Assembly (NCBI RefSeq): GCF_011751745.2
Contig: NZ_CP061170.1
Span: 2,852,001-2,916,000 of the forward strand
Reading direction: 5' to 3'
From: Paramicrobacterium fandaimingii
Lineage (GTDB): Bacteria; Actinomycetota; Actinomycetes; Actinomycetales; Microbacteriaceae
Length of the DNA: 64,000 bases
Part shown: positions 28,672-37,187 of the stretch, one piece after another
Position numbering within the stretch: position 1 is the first letter of the stretch
Layout: each line of letters starts with the position of its first letter
The notes under the pieces: generated by a model
What the model saw: the letters and a program-made list of their open reading frames with translations, nothing else
Told to the model about the DNA's origin: nothing
The model's database searches: none
Made by a program: the position numbers and the translations under genes

Positions 28672-30567
28672 TCAGCCGATGAGGCTCGGCTGAAGATCTC
28701 GCATCGTACGGAAGCGAGTCATTCTCGCCACCCCGAGGGTGGTCAGTGCAAGCGCACCGACGAGCCACAGTCCCAGCACAATGGCGTCCTCACCGGCGGC
28801 CGCGTAACTGCCCCCGTACATAAACTGCCGGAGCGCGTCGACCGTATATGGCATGGGGAAGGCGAAGTGCAGCGCGCGCAAGGGTTCAGGCAAGGTCTGC
28901 CAGGGGAACGTTCCTCCGGCGGTGACAAGTTGCACCACCATCAGAACGAGTCCGAGAAACTGCCCGACGCTGCCGAACCATACGTTGAGAGCGAGAATGA
29001 TTGCGGCGAACGTCATCGATGACAGTGCCATAATGCCGAAGGCGCCCCAGGGTTGATGCACGGTGAAACCAAGAGCCCCTGAGACGATGAAGTACAGGGC
29101 GATCATCTGAATTGCGCCGAGTCCAGCGGGCATCATCCAGCCGGCGAGCGTCGTGCGAATCGGCGCGCGCATTGCCGTGATTGCCCGCTTCGACACGGGT
29201 TTGATAATGAGAAACAGCGCATAGATTCCGATCCAGGCCGCGAGCGCAACAAAGAACGGTGCGAGGCCGGCGCCATAGGTTCCGGCCTTCGTCACCGCAG
29301 ACGTCGAGACATCGACCGGGTCGGCAATCGTCGCAGCCTGGTCGTCGCGCAGCTCCTGGGACGAATTCGGGATGCTGTCCACGCCGTCCTGCAGCCCATC
29401 ACGCAGCTCGGTGATACCGCCGAGCAGGGAACTGAGCCCATCACGTAGCGACACGGCCCCCTCGGACGCCGTGCTCGCGCCGTCTTCGAGCTGCTGAGCC
29501 CCCGTTGCGGCGTCGCTGATGCCTGCTGTGAGCGCCGGCATCGCATCGGCCAGCGTGCGTGCCCCGTTCGACACCTGCCACGCCCCGTTCGACAGGTCAT
29601 CGATTGACGACACGGTGCCCTGCACCGTGGAATTCACCGCATCTGCCTTTGTGCGCAGCGGGTCGAGTTTTTTCAGCACGTCGGCGATCTGCCCGTCGTC
29701 GTACCCCTGTTCCTGAAGCCACGTGCTGATATCTGTGCGCACGCCGGGAAGCGCACTGTTGAAGCTCTCGGATGCTGCAGCAACGGAGTCGGCTGTATCG
29801 GCGATCTTCTGGTTTCCCGCCGCCACCTGTGCGGCGCCATCTGCCAGAGTCTCCGTCTGGCCGGGAAGCGCCTGCGTCTTGCTCTTCAGTTCATCGAGCC
29901 CATCAGACAGCGATGTGGCTCCCGTGGCGAGTTTCGCGAGCCCATCGGCGAGATCGCTCGAGCCGTCGTACGCTGTCTCGGCACCGTCTGCCAATTTCCC
30001 TGCGCCATCTGCAGCGCTCACAAGGCTGACTCGAATCTCGGCAATGGAATCCAGCATCCTGCTCGCCGCCTGCTCATTCACCATCGAGACGATCTGCTCT
30101 TTGATCGTCGTGATCGCTGATTCACCGATCGTCGATGCAAGATAGCTGTTCGCGTCGTTTGTCGTCAGCACGACCTCAGCCTGTCTCGGCTTGTCGGTCT
30201 GAGGCGAGACGAGCGATTCGGAGAATGCGGCGGGAATCGTGACCGAAAAGTCGAAGTCACCCGATGCCACACCGTGTTCAGCAGAGCTTCTGCTGACGCG
30301 GCTCCACGAGAATGTTCCGTCGTCGAGCAGGGACTCTGCGACCTCATCACCGTAGTTTGTGTACTCGCCGTCGGACATCGTGCCTTCGTCATCGACGACG
30401 AGGGCGACGGGCACCTGGTCGAGGTTGTCATACGGGTCTTGGTTCGCCCAGAGGTACAGGCCGCCGTACAGCAGCGGAACGACCATGAGAGCAAGCAGGG
30501 CGAGCTTCGCCATCGTCGTCGCAGTGAGCCGCGCGAACTCCGCGCGCAGCATCGCGAAGATCTTCAT
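28672..30567 (-). CDS. YhgE/Pip-domain membrane protein
   Basis: A 631-residue protein of the YhgE/Pip family, related to phage infection protein Pip and to YueB/EsaA of firmicute type VII secretion. One N-terminal helix (LALLALMVVPLLYGGLYLW, about 22-42) is followed by a ~390-residue extracytosolic part. That part is rich in repeats of the form DGAxxLADGxxxL, predicting long helices. About five C-terminal helices from residue 430 have an ABC-2-permease look. It is translationally coupled (ATGA) to the ABC-like protein upstream. Function unknown; a peptide or lipid exporter or phage receptor role is possible. Confidence 0.88.
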   Translation of the reverse strand: MKIFAMLRAEFARLTATTMAKLALLALMVVPLLYGGLYLWANQDPYDNLDQVPVALVVDDEGTMSDGEYTNYGDEVAESLLDDGTFSWSRVSRSSAEHGVASGDFDFSVTIPAAFSESLVSPQTDKPRQAEVVLTTNDANSYLASTIGESAITTIKEQIVSMVNEQAASRMLDSIAEIRVSLVSAADGAGKLADGAETAYDGSSDLADGLAKLATGATSLSDGLDELKSKTQALPGQTETLADGAAQVAAGNQKIADTADSVAAASESFNSALPGVRTDISTWLQEQGYDDGQIADVLKKLDPLRTKADAVNSTVQGTVSSIDDLSNGAWQVSNGARTLADAMPALTAGISDAATGAQQLEDGASTASEGAVSLRDGLSSLLGGITELRDGLQDGVDSIPNSSQELRDDQAATIADPVDVSTSAVTKAGTYGAGLAPFFVALAAWIGIYALFLIIKPVSKRAITAMRAPIRTTLAGWMMPAGLGAIQMIALYFIVSGALGFTVHQPWGAFGIMALSSMTFAAIILALNVWFGSVGQFLGLVLMVVQLVTAGGTFPWQTLPEPLRALHFAFPMPYTVDALRQFMYGGSYAAAGEDAIVLGLWLVGALALTTLGVARMTRFRTMRDLQPSLIG

Positions 30568-31223
30568 GAAAGTTCTCCTGTCTGAAACAGAGGCACAGTG
30601 TCGGCGGCAACGGTCTCAGACACGTCGGGCCCCGACAGCCTATTGATGGCCGTCGCCGAGGAATAGCCGGCGATGACGAGAACGCCGTAACCACGCGCAG
30701 CAAAGGTGCGGCACACACGCCACCATTCGACGGGATCGCCTCCGTGGCGGTCGGGAGAGACGAGAACAAGCGCCTCGACACCCGGCCGTCGGGACGCCAG
30801 TTCAAGCAGCATCCGCACCCGTGCCGTCGGTTCCAGCTGCGCGATATCAAGCCGCCGCTCCGCAGTGAGATGAAGCTCGTCGAGAGCGTCGCGCACCGCG
30901 AGAGGGTGGGAAGGTCGGTCAGCGAACATGAGTTCTTCGCTGACCACACGCCACACCGGGACGTTCGGCGCGGGGTCACTGATCTCGGGTGCGTCGATGA
31001 GCGCGACGGCGCGACGCAATCGCTTTGGTGCGGTCGCCCCGTCAATGGTCACCCCACCGCTCGACGGTTTCATGCGTCCCGCGACGATCAGGCCGAGCAC
31101 GGTCGGCCGCTGCTCGGTTTCGGCGCGCACGAACGTCACGTGCTCGGATTGCACCGTCACAGTGGTGGCCGGTAAAATCTCGGCGTCCTTGCCTTTCGTT
31201 ACCTCGTTCACATCGATGCGCAT
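30564..31223 (-). CDS. Degenerate ABC-ATPase-like protein lacking Walker motifs
   Basis: A 219-residue protein that follows the ABC-ATPase plan but has none of its catalytic motifs. The Walker A place (about 32-41) reads VRAETEQRPT, followed by the usual VLGLIVAGRMKPSSGGVTIDG. The signature region (about 129-134) reads AQLEPTA; the Walker B place reads ALVLVSPDRHGGDP instead of LLLDEPxxGLDP. The switch histidine region reads VLVIAGYSS. It should not hydrolyse ATP. GGAGG is 7 nt before the ATG at 31223. It overlaps the YhgE/Pip gene by ATGA, so it is probably its structural or regulatory partner. Confidence 0.75.
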   Translation of the reverse strand: MRIDVNEVTKGKDAEILPATTVTVQSEHVTFVRAETEQRPTVLGLIVAGRMKPSSGGVTIDGATAPKRLRRAVALIDAPEISDPAPNVPVWRVVSEELMFADRPSHPLAVRDALDELHLTAERRLDIAQLEPTARVRMLLELASRRPGVEALVLVSPDRHGGDPVEWWRVCRTFAARGYGVLVIAGYSSATAINRLSGPDVSETVAADTVPLFQTGELS

Positions 31224-31494
31224 GGCACGCCTCCGTCGCTCATTGTCAACCTGGCTACGGTAATACAGACTTCGCGACGCCGCCGTTCGAGCACTGAAGC
31301 CTGAACGCATGTGCACGGTCCCTCCACACCTCGGCCGACGCTCATTACGCTCGTGGATCACGGTCATAACGCTAGAGAATTGCGTGACTGCTCGTGATGC
31401 GCACGATTATCCGCACGTCGTCCACTTTTCACGACGCATTTCCGCCTAGGCTCGAACGCGAAAGTGCACACACCGAGTGAGCGAGGAGGCTCCT

Positions 31495-32910
31495 ATGGAA
31501 CATGCCGCTGTCGACACTGCCGCACGCCCCGTCGCACACGACGGCGACCTCGCGACGCACCCGGCCTGGCTGAAGCTGAGAGCTGCGGTCTCTGGCCTGC
31601 AGCCATTGCAGTCGAAGGACGGATCGATCGAGATCGCGGATGCGCATGAGGCAGCGCGCAGCCACGTCTCTGATCTGATCGATGGCGTGAACGAGCTTTC
31701 TCCGCTCTTCCCCTGGGACGAGGAGTACCTCACGGCAGTACGCGCCGATCTCACTCGGTGGGCAGCAGGCAACTTCGGCATTCCTGATTTCTACGACGCG
31801 CTCGTCGCGTTCCACCCCGAACAGCACCGCGTCGACGGTCTTGCGCATCTCGTCATCTTTCCCATGTACACGCAGAACGGCTCACGCAATCGCCACGTCG
31901 AGGCCGTGCTCGTCGAGGTGCTGTGGCCCGAGTTCATCGCCGAGCTCGAGAACGGCGACTTCTCGAACAAGCTGTTCGTTCCGATTCGGTTTATCGATTT
32001 CACAGCGGGCTACGACACGAACGCCGCTGTGCTGTTCCCCGAGACCATTGCGATGCGCGAGATTCCCGCATTCACGTGGGGTGCGATCTTCCAGGATCGC
32101 GAGGCCGCGCGTTTTCGCCGCGTTGTGACGTCAGCATCCGACATCACCAAGTTGGACCTGCCGGACGATGCCCGTGAGCTGCTCGAGAACCAGCGGCTCG
32201 CCGAAGAGACGTTTGTGATGTGGGATCTCATTCACGACCGAACGCACATGCGCGGAGACCTGCCGTTCGACCCGTTCATGATCAAGCAGCGTTCTCCCTA
32301 CTTCATGTACTCGCTTGAAGAGATGCGCTGCGACATGACCGCGTTCCGCGAATCCGTGCGTCTCGAGCGGGAGCTCACGGCGCGCGATCACGGCGAGGGC
32401 GACCCGCTCACGGATGCTGAGCGCGAGGTGCTGCGGCATGCAAAGCACGTGCAGTACGCCGTGATCTTCGACCGCATCTTCCGCTTCGCCCTCACCGGCA
32501 GCCGCCACCGCAACTACGACGGCCTCGGCGGGCAGCTTCTGTTTGCCTGGCTGCACCAGCACAATGTGCTGCACTGGACAGACACGAAGCTCACGATCGA
32601 CTGGAATGACGTTCCCGACGTCGTCGTCGCGCTCGGCGACGCCATCAACGATCTCTACTGGCGTTCGATCGACCGCCCGAAGAAGGCGCACTGGCTCGCC
32701 GCCTACGAGCTCGTTCGATCCGTTGTTGAGCCCCATCCGGCATCGGCGTGGGCGCGCGGGCTCGACGATGAGACGCTCTCGGGGCTCCCCCGAGGAATGA
32801 CTGACGCTGTTCTCGACGACGAGTTCCCCCTGTCGATGTTCTACGAGGCGCTGGGCAAGAAGATGGGCGACGTCATTGAGTCGACGTCGGGGATCACCAG
32901 CGCAGACTGA
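31495..32910 (+). CDS. DUF6421 family protein
   Basis: A 471-residue soluble protein of an actinobacterial family of unknown function (DUF6421-like). No membrane helices or signal peptide. Conserved-looking stretches include FPMYTQNGSRNRHVEAVLVEVLWPEF, FVPIRFIDFTAGYDTNAAVLFPETIAMRE, MWDLIHDRTHMRGDLPFDPFMIKQRSPYFMYSLEEMRCDM and FRFALTGSRHRNYDGLGGQLLFAWLH. The HDRTHxRGDLPFDPFM and EExRCD parts hold His, Asp and Glu residues that could bind a metal, which is inference. GAGGAGG 5 nt upstream decides for the ATG at 31495 over a GTG at 31477. The 271-bp gap upstream holds divergent promoters; no other gene was seen. Confidence 0.8.
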   Translation: MEHAAVDTAARPVAHDGDLATHPAWLKLRAAVSGLQPLQSKDGSIEIADAHEAARSHVSDLIDGVNELSPLFPWDEEYLTAVRADLTRWAAGNFGIPDFYDALVAFHPEQHRVDGLAHLVIFPMYTQNGSRNRHVEAVLVEVLWPEFIAELENGDFSNKLFVPIRFIDFTAGYDTNAAVLFPETIAMREIPAFTWGAIFQDREAARFRRVVTSASDITKLDLPDDARELLENQRLAEETFVMWDLIHDRTHMRGDLPFDPFMIKQRSPYFMYSLEEMRCDMTAFRESVRLERELTARDHGEGDPLTDAEREVLRHAKHVQYAVIFDRIFRFALTGSRHRNYDGLGGQLLFAWLHQHNVLHWTDTKLTIDWNDVPDVVVALGDAINDLYWRSIDRPKKAHWLAAYELVRSVVEPHPASAWARGLDDETLSGLPRGMTDAVLDDEFPLSMFYEALGKKMGDVIESTSGITSAD

Positions 32911-32920
32911 CGTGTGGGCT

Positions 32921-32972
32921 GGTGCGAGAATCCGCCCCGTGGCGGATGCTCCGCGCACGCATTCTCGCTACC
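32921..32972. other. Nested inverted repeat between DUF6421 and histidine kinase genes
   Basis: Outer arms GGTGCGAGAAT (32921-32931) and ATTCTCGCTACC (32961-32972) pair with one bulged T. Inside is ATCCGCC-ccgt-GGCGGAT (32930-32947). It begins 10 nt after the DUF6421 stop, like the elements after argG and the dehydrogenase. It also reaches into the kinase promoter: the right arm overlaps the -10 TACCGT, and the inner repeat is centred about 42 bp before the kinase ATG, an activator-like position. It may be terminator, operator or both. Confidence 0.5.
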
Positions 32973-32980
32973 GTTGACGC

Positions 32981-34285
32981 ATGAGCGACACACTCGATCC
33001 TGCCGAGCAGGCGTGGCAGCGGCCTGCGGCCACCCCCGCGAACCGTCGGCGCGATGCCCTCGGCGCGCTCGTACTCTTTGCCTGCATGATGCCGAGCAGC
33101 GTTCTGTATCGCCTGGCAGGCGCAATGGGCGAACCCAGCCCCCTGTGGATCACCGTCATCTGGGCCGCAGTTATGTGCGCAGCGCTCGTGTTTCGTCGCC
33201 GGTGGCCGAGCATCACGGCGCTCGTGGTCGCCGGTGTGTACATCGCGGGCTTCGAGCTGGGCGTGAGTGAACTGCTCTTCAGCCAGATCGTGCTCTTCGT
33301 CGCGATGTACACGGTCGGCGCCTGGGTGAGCGACAGACGAATCGTTCGCTTCACTCTCGGCGCGATCACCGGAGCGATGCTCATTTGGCTCGCAATCGCC
33401 ATGGTCACGGCGGTGACCGACCCGAACGTCAGCGGAGATTACAACGGTTTCGGTACGCAGACGGCCATGCTCGCGTACTTCGGCATTCAGGTCATCTCGA
33501 ATCTGCTGTATTTCGGTGGCGCAGCCTATTTCGGCACGCATGCGTTTCGCTCTGCTCGGCAGCGAGCAGAACTCGAGTACCGCACGTTGCAGCTCGAGCG
33601 CGAGCGCGAGCGCTCAGCGGCCCAGGCCGTCTCGCTCGAACGTGTGCGCATTGCCCGAGAGCTCCACGATGTCGTCGCGCACCACGTATCGGTGATGGGC
33701 GTGCAGGCTGGTGCGGCGCGCACGGTGATGGACGCAAATCCGGATGCTGCGCGGGCATCGCTCGCGAACATCGAGCAGAACGCGCGCACGGCGATCGACG
33801 AGTTGCATCACCTTGTGGGGACCCTCCGCGAGAGCGATGACGACGACGCGTCGGCGGGCGTGAGCACCATCAACGCCTCTCAGCTGAGCGAGCTCGTCGC
33901 GGAGTCATCGGCAGCCGGACTTCCCACAACCTTCGAGGTGCACGGAGAGCCGCGAACGTTGCCTGGCACTGTCTCTCTCACTCTCTTTCGCATTGCGCAG
34001 GAGGCACTCACCAACGTGCGCAAGTACGCCGGGTCCGAGGCAACGGCCGATGTTCGCCTGCGCTATCTCGATTCGGCCGTCGAACTTGAGGTAACGAACA
34101 CAGGGCTCGTGCCGGTCAAACCGCGCAAGGGCGGACTCGGCCACCGGGGTATGCGCGAGCGCGTCACGGCCGTCGGCGGCGAGATCTCCATCGGCCCACG
34201 CTCACGCGGCGGCTATCTCGTGCGCGCACAGATTCCGGCGGCCGACACCCCTGTCTCTCCCGAACCGTCAGGAGCATCTGCATGA
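32981..34285 (+). CDS. NarL-type sensor histidine kinase
   Basis: A 434-residue kinase. Four to five membrane helices fill residues 25-175, then a short coiled coil. The HisKA_3 dimerisation helix follows with RIARELHDVVAHHVSVM (phospho-acceptor His in ELHD). The HATPase domain has FRIAQEALTNVRKYAG (N box) and GLGHRGMRERVTAVGG (G box). No extracytosolic sensor domain is visible, so it probably senses the membrane or a partner protein. TACCGT-tgacgc-ATG predicts leaderless initiation. Overlaps its response regulator by ATGA. Confidence 0.93.
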   Translation: MSDTLDPAEQAWQRPAATPANRRRDALGALVLFACMMPSSVLYRLAGAMGEPSPLWITVIWAAVMCAALVFRRRWPSITALVVAGVYIAGFELGVSELLFSQIVLFVAMYTVGAWVSDRRIVRFTLGAITGAMLIWLAIAMVTAVTDPNVSGDYNGFGTQTAMLAYFGIQVISNLLYFGGAAYFGTHAFRSARQRAELEYRTLQLERERERSAAQAVSLERVRIARELHDVVAHHVSVMGVQAGAARTVMDANPDAARASLANIEQNARTAIDELHHLVGTLRESDDDDASAGVSTINASQLSELVAESSAAGLPTTFEVHGEPRTLPGTVSLTLFRIAQEALTNVRKYAGSEATADVRLRYLDSAVELEVTNTGLVPVKPRKGGLGHRGMRERVTAVGGEISIGPRSRGGYLVRAQIPAADTPVSPEPSGASA

Positions 34286-34947
34286 GCATTCGCGTTCTTC
34301 TCGCCGACGATCATGAGATGGTGCGCGCTGGCTTTCGCATCATCTTGGATGCCCAGCCAGAGATCGAGGTTGTCGGCGAAGCCGAGAACGGTCAGATTGC
34401 CGTGAATCTCGCGCGCGAACTCTCCCCAGACATCATCTGCATGGACGTGCAGATGCCCGTGCTCGACGGGCTCGAGGCCACCCGCCAAGTGACGTCGTCG
34501 ACAGGCGCCGCCGTCATCATTCTCACCACGTTTGACCGTGAGGATTACCTTTTCGCCGCGCTCGAGGCGGGAGCAGGCGGCTTTCTGCTCAAGAACTCCA
34601 GCCCCGAGAAGCTCGTCGAGGCGGTGCGCACGATCGCTGCGGGCGACGCGCTGCTCTCGCCCGAGGTGACGCGCCGCGTCATTCAGCGATTCTCCTCTGC
34701 CACGGCGCCCGATGCTCCACGGCCGTCAGCTGCCGCCGAACTCGCGCAGCTCACCGAACGCGAGGCAGAAGTGCTGCACCTTGTCGCGCAGGGGCTGTCG
34801 AACGCCGAGATCGCTCAAAACCTCTTCGTCGGCGAGGCGACGGTGAAATCACACGTGTCAAAGATTCTGCAGAAGCTTGCGCTTCGCGACCGAATTCAGG
34901 CAGTCGTGTTCGCCTATGAGAACGGCGTCGTCGTCCCACGTGCCTGA
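34282..34947 (+). CDS. NarL/LuxR-type response regulator
   Basis: A 221-residue regulator. The receiver domain spans 1-120 with acidic pocket Asp9/Asp10 and phospho-acceptor Asp55 (IICMDVQMPVLDG). The LuxR HTH spans about 150-210 (LTEREAEVLHLVAQGLSNAEIAQNLFVGEATVKSHVSKILQKL). It is the partner of the coupled kinase upstream. Its last 34 bases overlap the 3' end of a convergent small gene. The target genes are unknown; the inverted repeat before the kinase gene is a candidate site. Confidence 0.94.
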   Translation: MSIRVLLADDHEMVRAGFRIILDAQPEIEVVGEAENGQIAVNLARELSPDIICMDVQMPVLDGLEATRQVTSSTGAAVIILTTFDREDYLFAALEAGAGGFLLKNSSPEKLVEAVRTIAAGDALLSPEVTRRVIQRFSSATAPDAPRPSAAAELAQLTEREAEVLHLVAQGLSNAEIAQNLFVGEATVKSHVSKILQKLALRDRIQAVVFAYENGVVVPRA

Positions 34948-35312
34948 CCAGGCTCGTCGCCTGAGCCCGTTGCCGTCGGGTTATCGGTGTCCTCGGCGTT
35001 CTCGTCGAGAGGTGGCGCTGCAACGAGAAACTCCTCGGAGACCTCTGCGCGTGAAAACGGGCCTCGCCCATCGCGAAGGTGCTGCGGCTCGTCGAACTGC
35101 ACGACCCAGACGCGCGCCTGCACATTCTGATTCGTCACGCCACTGTGCGGAAGCACGGCACCCGTTCCGACGATGAGCCCTGTCGGTTCGTCAGCGAAGC
35201 TGTCACCCGTGGCACCGTCGACCACGTGCACGGGCACGCCAATTCCAAACGGCGTGCCCGCGGCATCCGCTGTCTGCTGACCCGAGGGGCGCTTGCTTGA
35301 ACGAAACCACAC
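34914..35312 (-). CDS. Hypothetical small protein
   Basis: A 132-residue soluble protein of no family I can name. The first ~100 residues look folded and SH3-like in pattern (GIGVPVHVVDGATGDSFADEPTGLIVG, ARVWVVQFDEPQHLRDGRGPFSRAEVSEEFL). The last 30 are acidic and polar. Start GTG; GACACT ends exactly 6 nt before it, matching the leaderless pattern seen at other genes here and supporting that it is real. It overlaps the response regulator 3' end by 34 bp on the opposite strand. Confidence 0.6.
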   Translation of the reverse strand: MWFRSSKRPSGQQTADAAGTPFGIGVPVHVVDGATGDSFADEPTGLIVGTGAVLPHSGVTNQNVQARVWVVQFDEPQHLRDGRGPFSRAEVSEEFLVAAPPLDENAEDTDNPTATGSGDEPGQARGTTTPFS

Positions 35313-35364
35313 GACCCCAGTGTCTCAGATTGCAGCGACCGAGGGGCTCGGGACGCGACGTGCT

Positions 35365-36207
35365 TCACACAACATTGCCGCTCACAACACTCAGCAGCCT
35401 GAGCTTCTCGTCACTGTCACTTCCCGGTGTCGTCGTGAAGACGAGGAGGCCCTGATTCTGATCGATATCGTAAAGGGATTGGCAATATACCTCGAGGACG
35501 CCGACCTCGGGGTGGACGAGTTGCTTGTACCGGCTGCGCTTGCGCTCGACGCGATGCTCGGCCCACAAGGTTCTGAACTCGGCGTTTGATTCGGTCAGCG
35601 CATCGACGACGTCTGCGACGAGCGAGGGCCGTCCGTCGCGCACATAGGCCGTGCGAAGGTCGGAGACAAAGTCGCCCGCGCGTTCATCGTGATCGTCGTC
35701 TGGATAGATCGCCCGCGAAGCCGGCGAGGTGAACCAGCGGTAGACGACGCTGCGCTCGAGACCCGAGAAGTGCGACTCGTCGCCGAAAAGCGCTTTTGCC
35801 AGTGCCGTCTGGTACAGAATTTCGCCCGCGCTGCCGACAACCATAGCCGGGGTGTCGCCAAGGCGATCGAGAATTCTCATGATTCCGGCGTCGACGTGGT
35901 CCCCGCGGGTCATGCGGGCGGGCACAGGGTATCCGCCGAGGCGCAGCAGATAGTCCCGTTCGTCGAGCGAAAGGCGAAGCCCTCGCGCAAGCGCGACAAG
36001 CATCTGCTCACTCGGATGCGGGCCTCTGCTCTGCTCCATTCGGCTGTAGTAGTCGACGCTCAAGCCGGCGAGCGCTGCGACTTCCTCCCGCCGCAAGCCA
36101 TCTGTCCGACGGCGAGGCCCTCGCGGCATCCCGACGTCCTCGGGCTGGAGCGCAGCTCGCCGCGTGCGCAGAAAGTCCGCGAGTTGCGCCCGGCCATCAC
36201 TCACCAT
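35365..36207 (-). CDS. XRE-family regulator with MmyB-like ligand domain
   Basis: A 280-residue transcription factor. The N-terminal HTH covers about 9-80 with RRRTDGLRREEVAALAGLSVDYYSRMEQSRG, the signature of the large actinobacterial XRE/MmyB group. The C-terminal MmyB-like (PAS-related) domain, about 105-265, may bind a small ligand (QTALAKALFGD, LYDIDQNQGLLVFTTTPGS). Members commonly control an adjacent SDR gene, and one lies 23 bp upstream on the same strand. CAGAAT lies exactly 6 nt before the ATG. Confidence 0.88.
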   Translation of the reverse strand: MVSDGRAQLADFLRTRRAALQPEDVGMPRGPRRRTDGLRREEVAALAGLSVDYYSRMEQSRGPHPSEQMLVALARGLRLSLDERDYLLRLGGYPVPARMTRGDHVDAGIMRILDRLGDTPAMVVGSAGEILYQTALAKALFGDESHFSGLERSVVYRWFTSPASRAIYPDDDHDERAGDFVSDLRTAYVRDGRPSLVADVVDALTESNAEFRTLWAEHRVERKRSRYKQLVHPEVGVLEVYCQSLYDIDQNQGLLVFTTTPGSDSDEKLRLLSVVSGNVV

Positions 36208-36230
36208 GAGCTCATTCTGCCCGATGCGAC

Positions 36231-37001
36231 TCAGAGCCGCATTCCTCCGGACGCCTCAACTCTCTGTCCCGTCACCCAGCCCATGTTCTCGGAAGCAAGT
36301 GAGGCCACGGCGGGTCCAACGTCTTCCGGATCCCCCATGCGGCCCATTGCAATGAGACCCGAGAGTGCACCTCGTACGGTTTCGTCGTCGCGCAGTGCTC
36401 CCCCGCCGAAGTCGGTCGCCGTCGCGCCGGGAGCGATCGCGTTCACGGTGATGCCCCGAGGAGCGAGTCCTTGTGCCAGGTAGCGCGTCCACACTTCGAT
36501 AGCACCCTTCGTCGCTGCGTAGATGGAGTAGCCGTTCTCGCCAACGAACCGCGAAAGCCCACTCGACGTGTTGATGATGCGCCCGCCATCGGCGATCAGC
36601 GGCTCAAGCGTCTGCGTCAGCATCACAACGCCGACGACGTGCATCTCAAAGGCATCTCGAACCGTCTGTGCCTCGATGGTTCCGAGCGGAGTCCATGCAG
36701 CTGCGCCCGCGTTGTTGACGAGAATGTCGATGCTGTCGCGACCCCAGCCGTCGGCGAGCTCCGTGCGCACGCGTGCGGCGAAGGCGTCGAAGGAGTCCGA
36801 GTCGGTGACATCAAGCTGCAACGCACGAGCCCGTCTGCCAAGCGCTGCGATCTCATCAACGACGCCCGTCGCCTGCTGCTCGCCTGTGCGATACGTCACG
36901 ATGACATCGACGCCGCTTCGCGCGAGCGCAAGAGCCTCGCTTCTGCCGATTCCCCGATTTGATCCAGTGACAAGTGCAATTCGCTTCTGTGCCGTAGTCA
37001 T
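36231..37001 (-). CDS. Short-chain dehydrogenase/reductase
   Basis: A 256-residue classical SDR that should reduce or oxidise a carbonyl/alcohol with NAD(P)H. Cofactor motif TGSNRGIG is at 12-19, NNAG at 96-99, catalytic Ser146 or 147, and YxxxK as Tyr161-Lys165. Arg in TYRTG after the second strand suggests NADP preference. The C-terminal WVTGQRVEASGGMRL is typical. Neighbouring XRE regulator probably controls it. GACAGT lies 6 nt before the ATG and no Shine-Dalgarno is seen. Confidence 0.92.
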   Translation of the reverse strand: MTTAQKRIALVTGSNRGIGRSEALALARSGVDVIVTYRTGEQQATGVVDEIAALGRRARALQLDVTDSDSFDAFAARVRTELADGWGRDSIDILVNNAGAAAWTPLGTIEAQTVRDAFEMHVVGVVMLTQTLEPLIADGGRIINTSSGLSRFVGENGYSIYAATKGAIEVWTRYLAQGLAPRGITVNAIAPGATATDFGGGALRDDETVRGALSGLIAMGRMGDPEDVGPAVASLASENMGWVTGQRVEASGGMRL

Positions 37002-37187
37002 GTTTTTACTGTCGCGCTGTGCCGTGAATCAAGGAATGTCGCGATCAACCAAGGATCGGGAGTCCCTCCCTCGCGCTTACCGCTGGGCTCTCCCCCTGGC
37101 GGATGAGAGACGAAACCCGTCCAGAGGCGGATGCCGTCAGACACGCCCGGCCATAACGTTGAATCAGACCCGAGGAAAGGACCGGCA

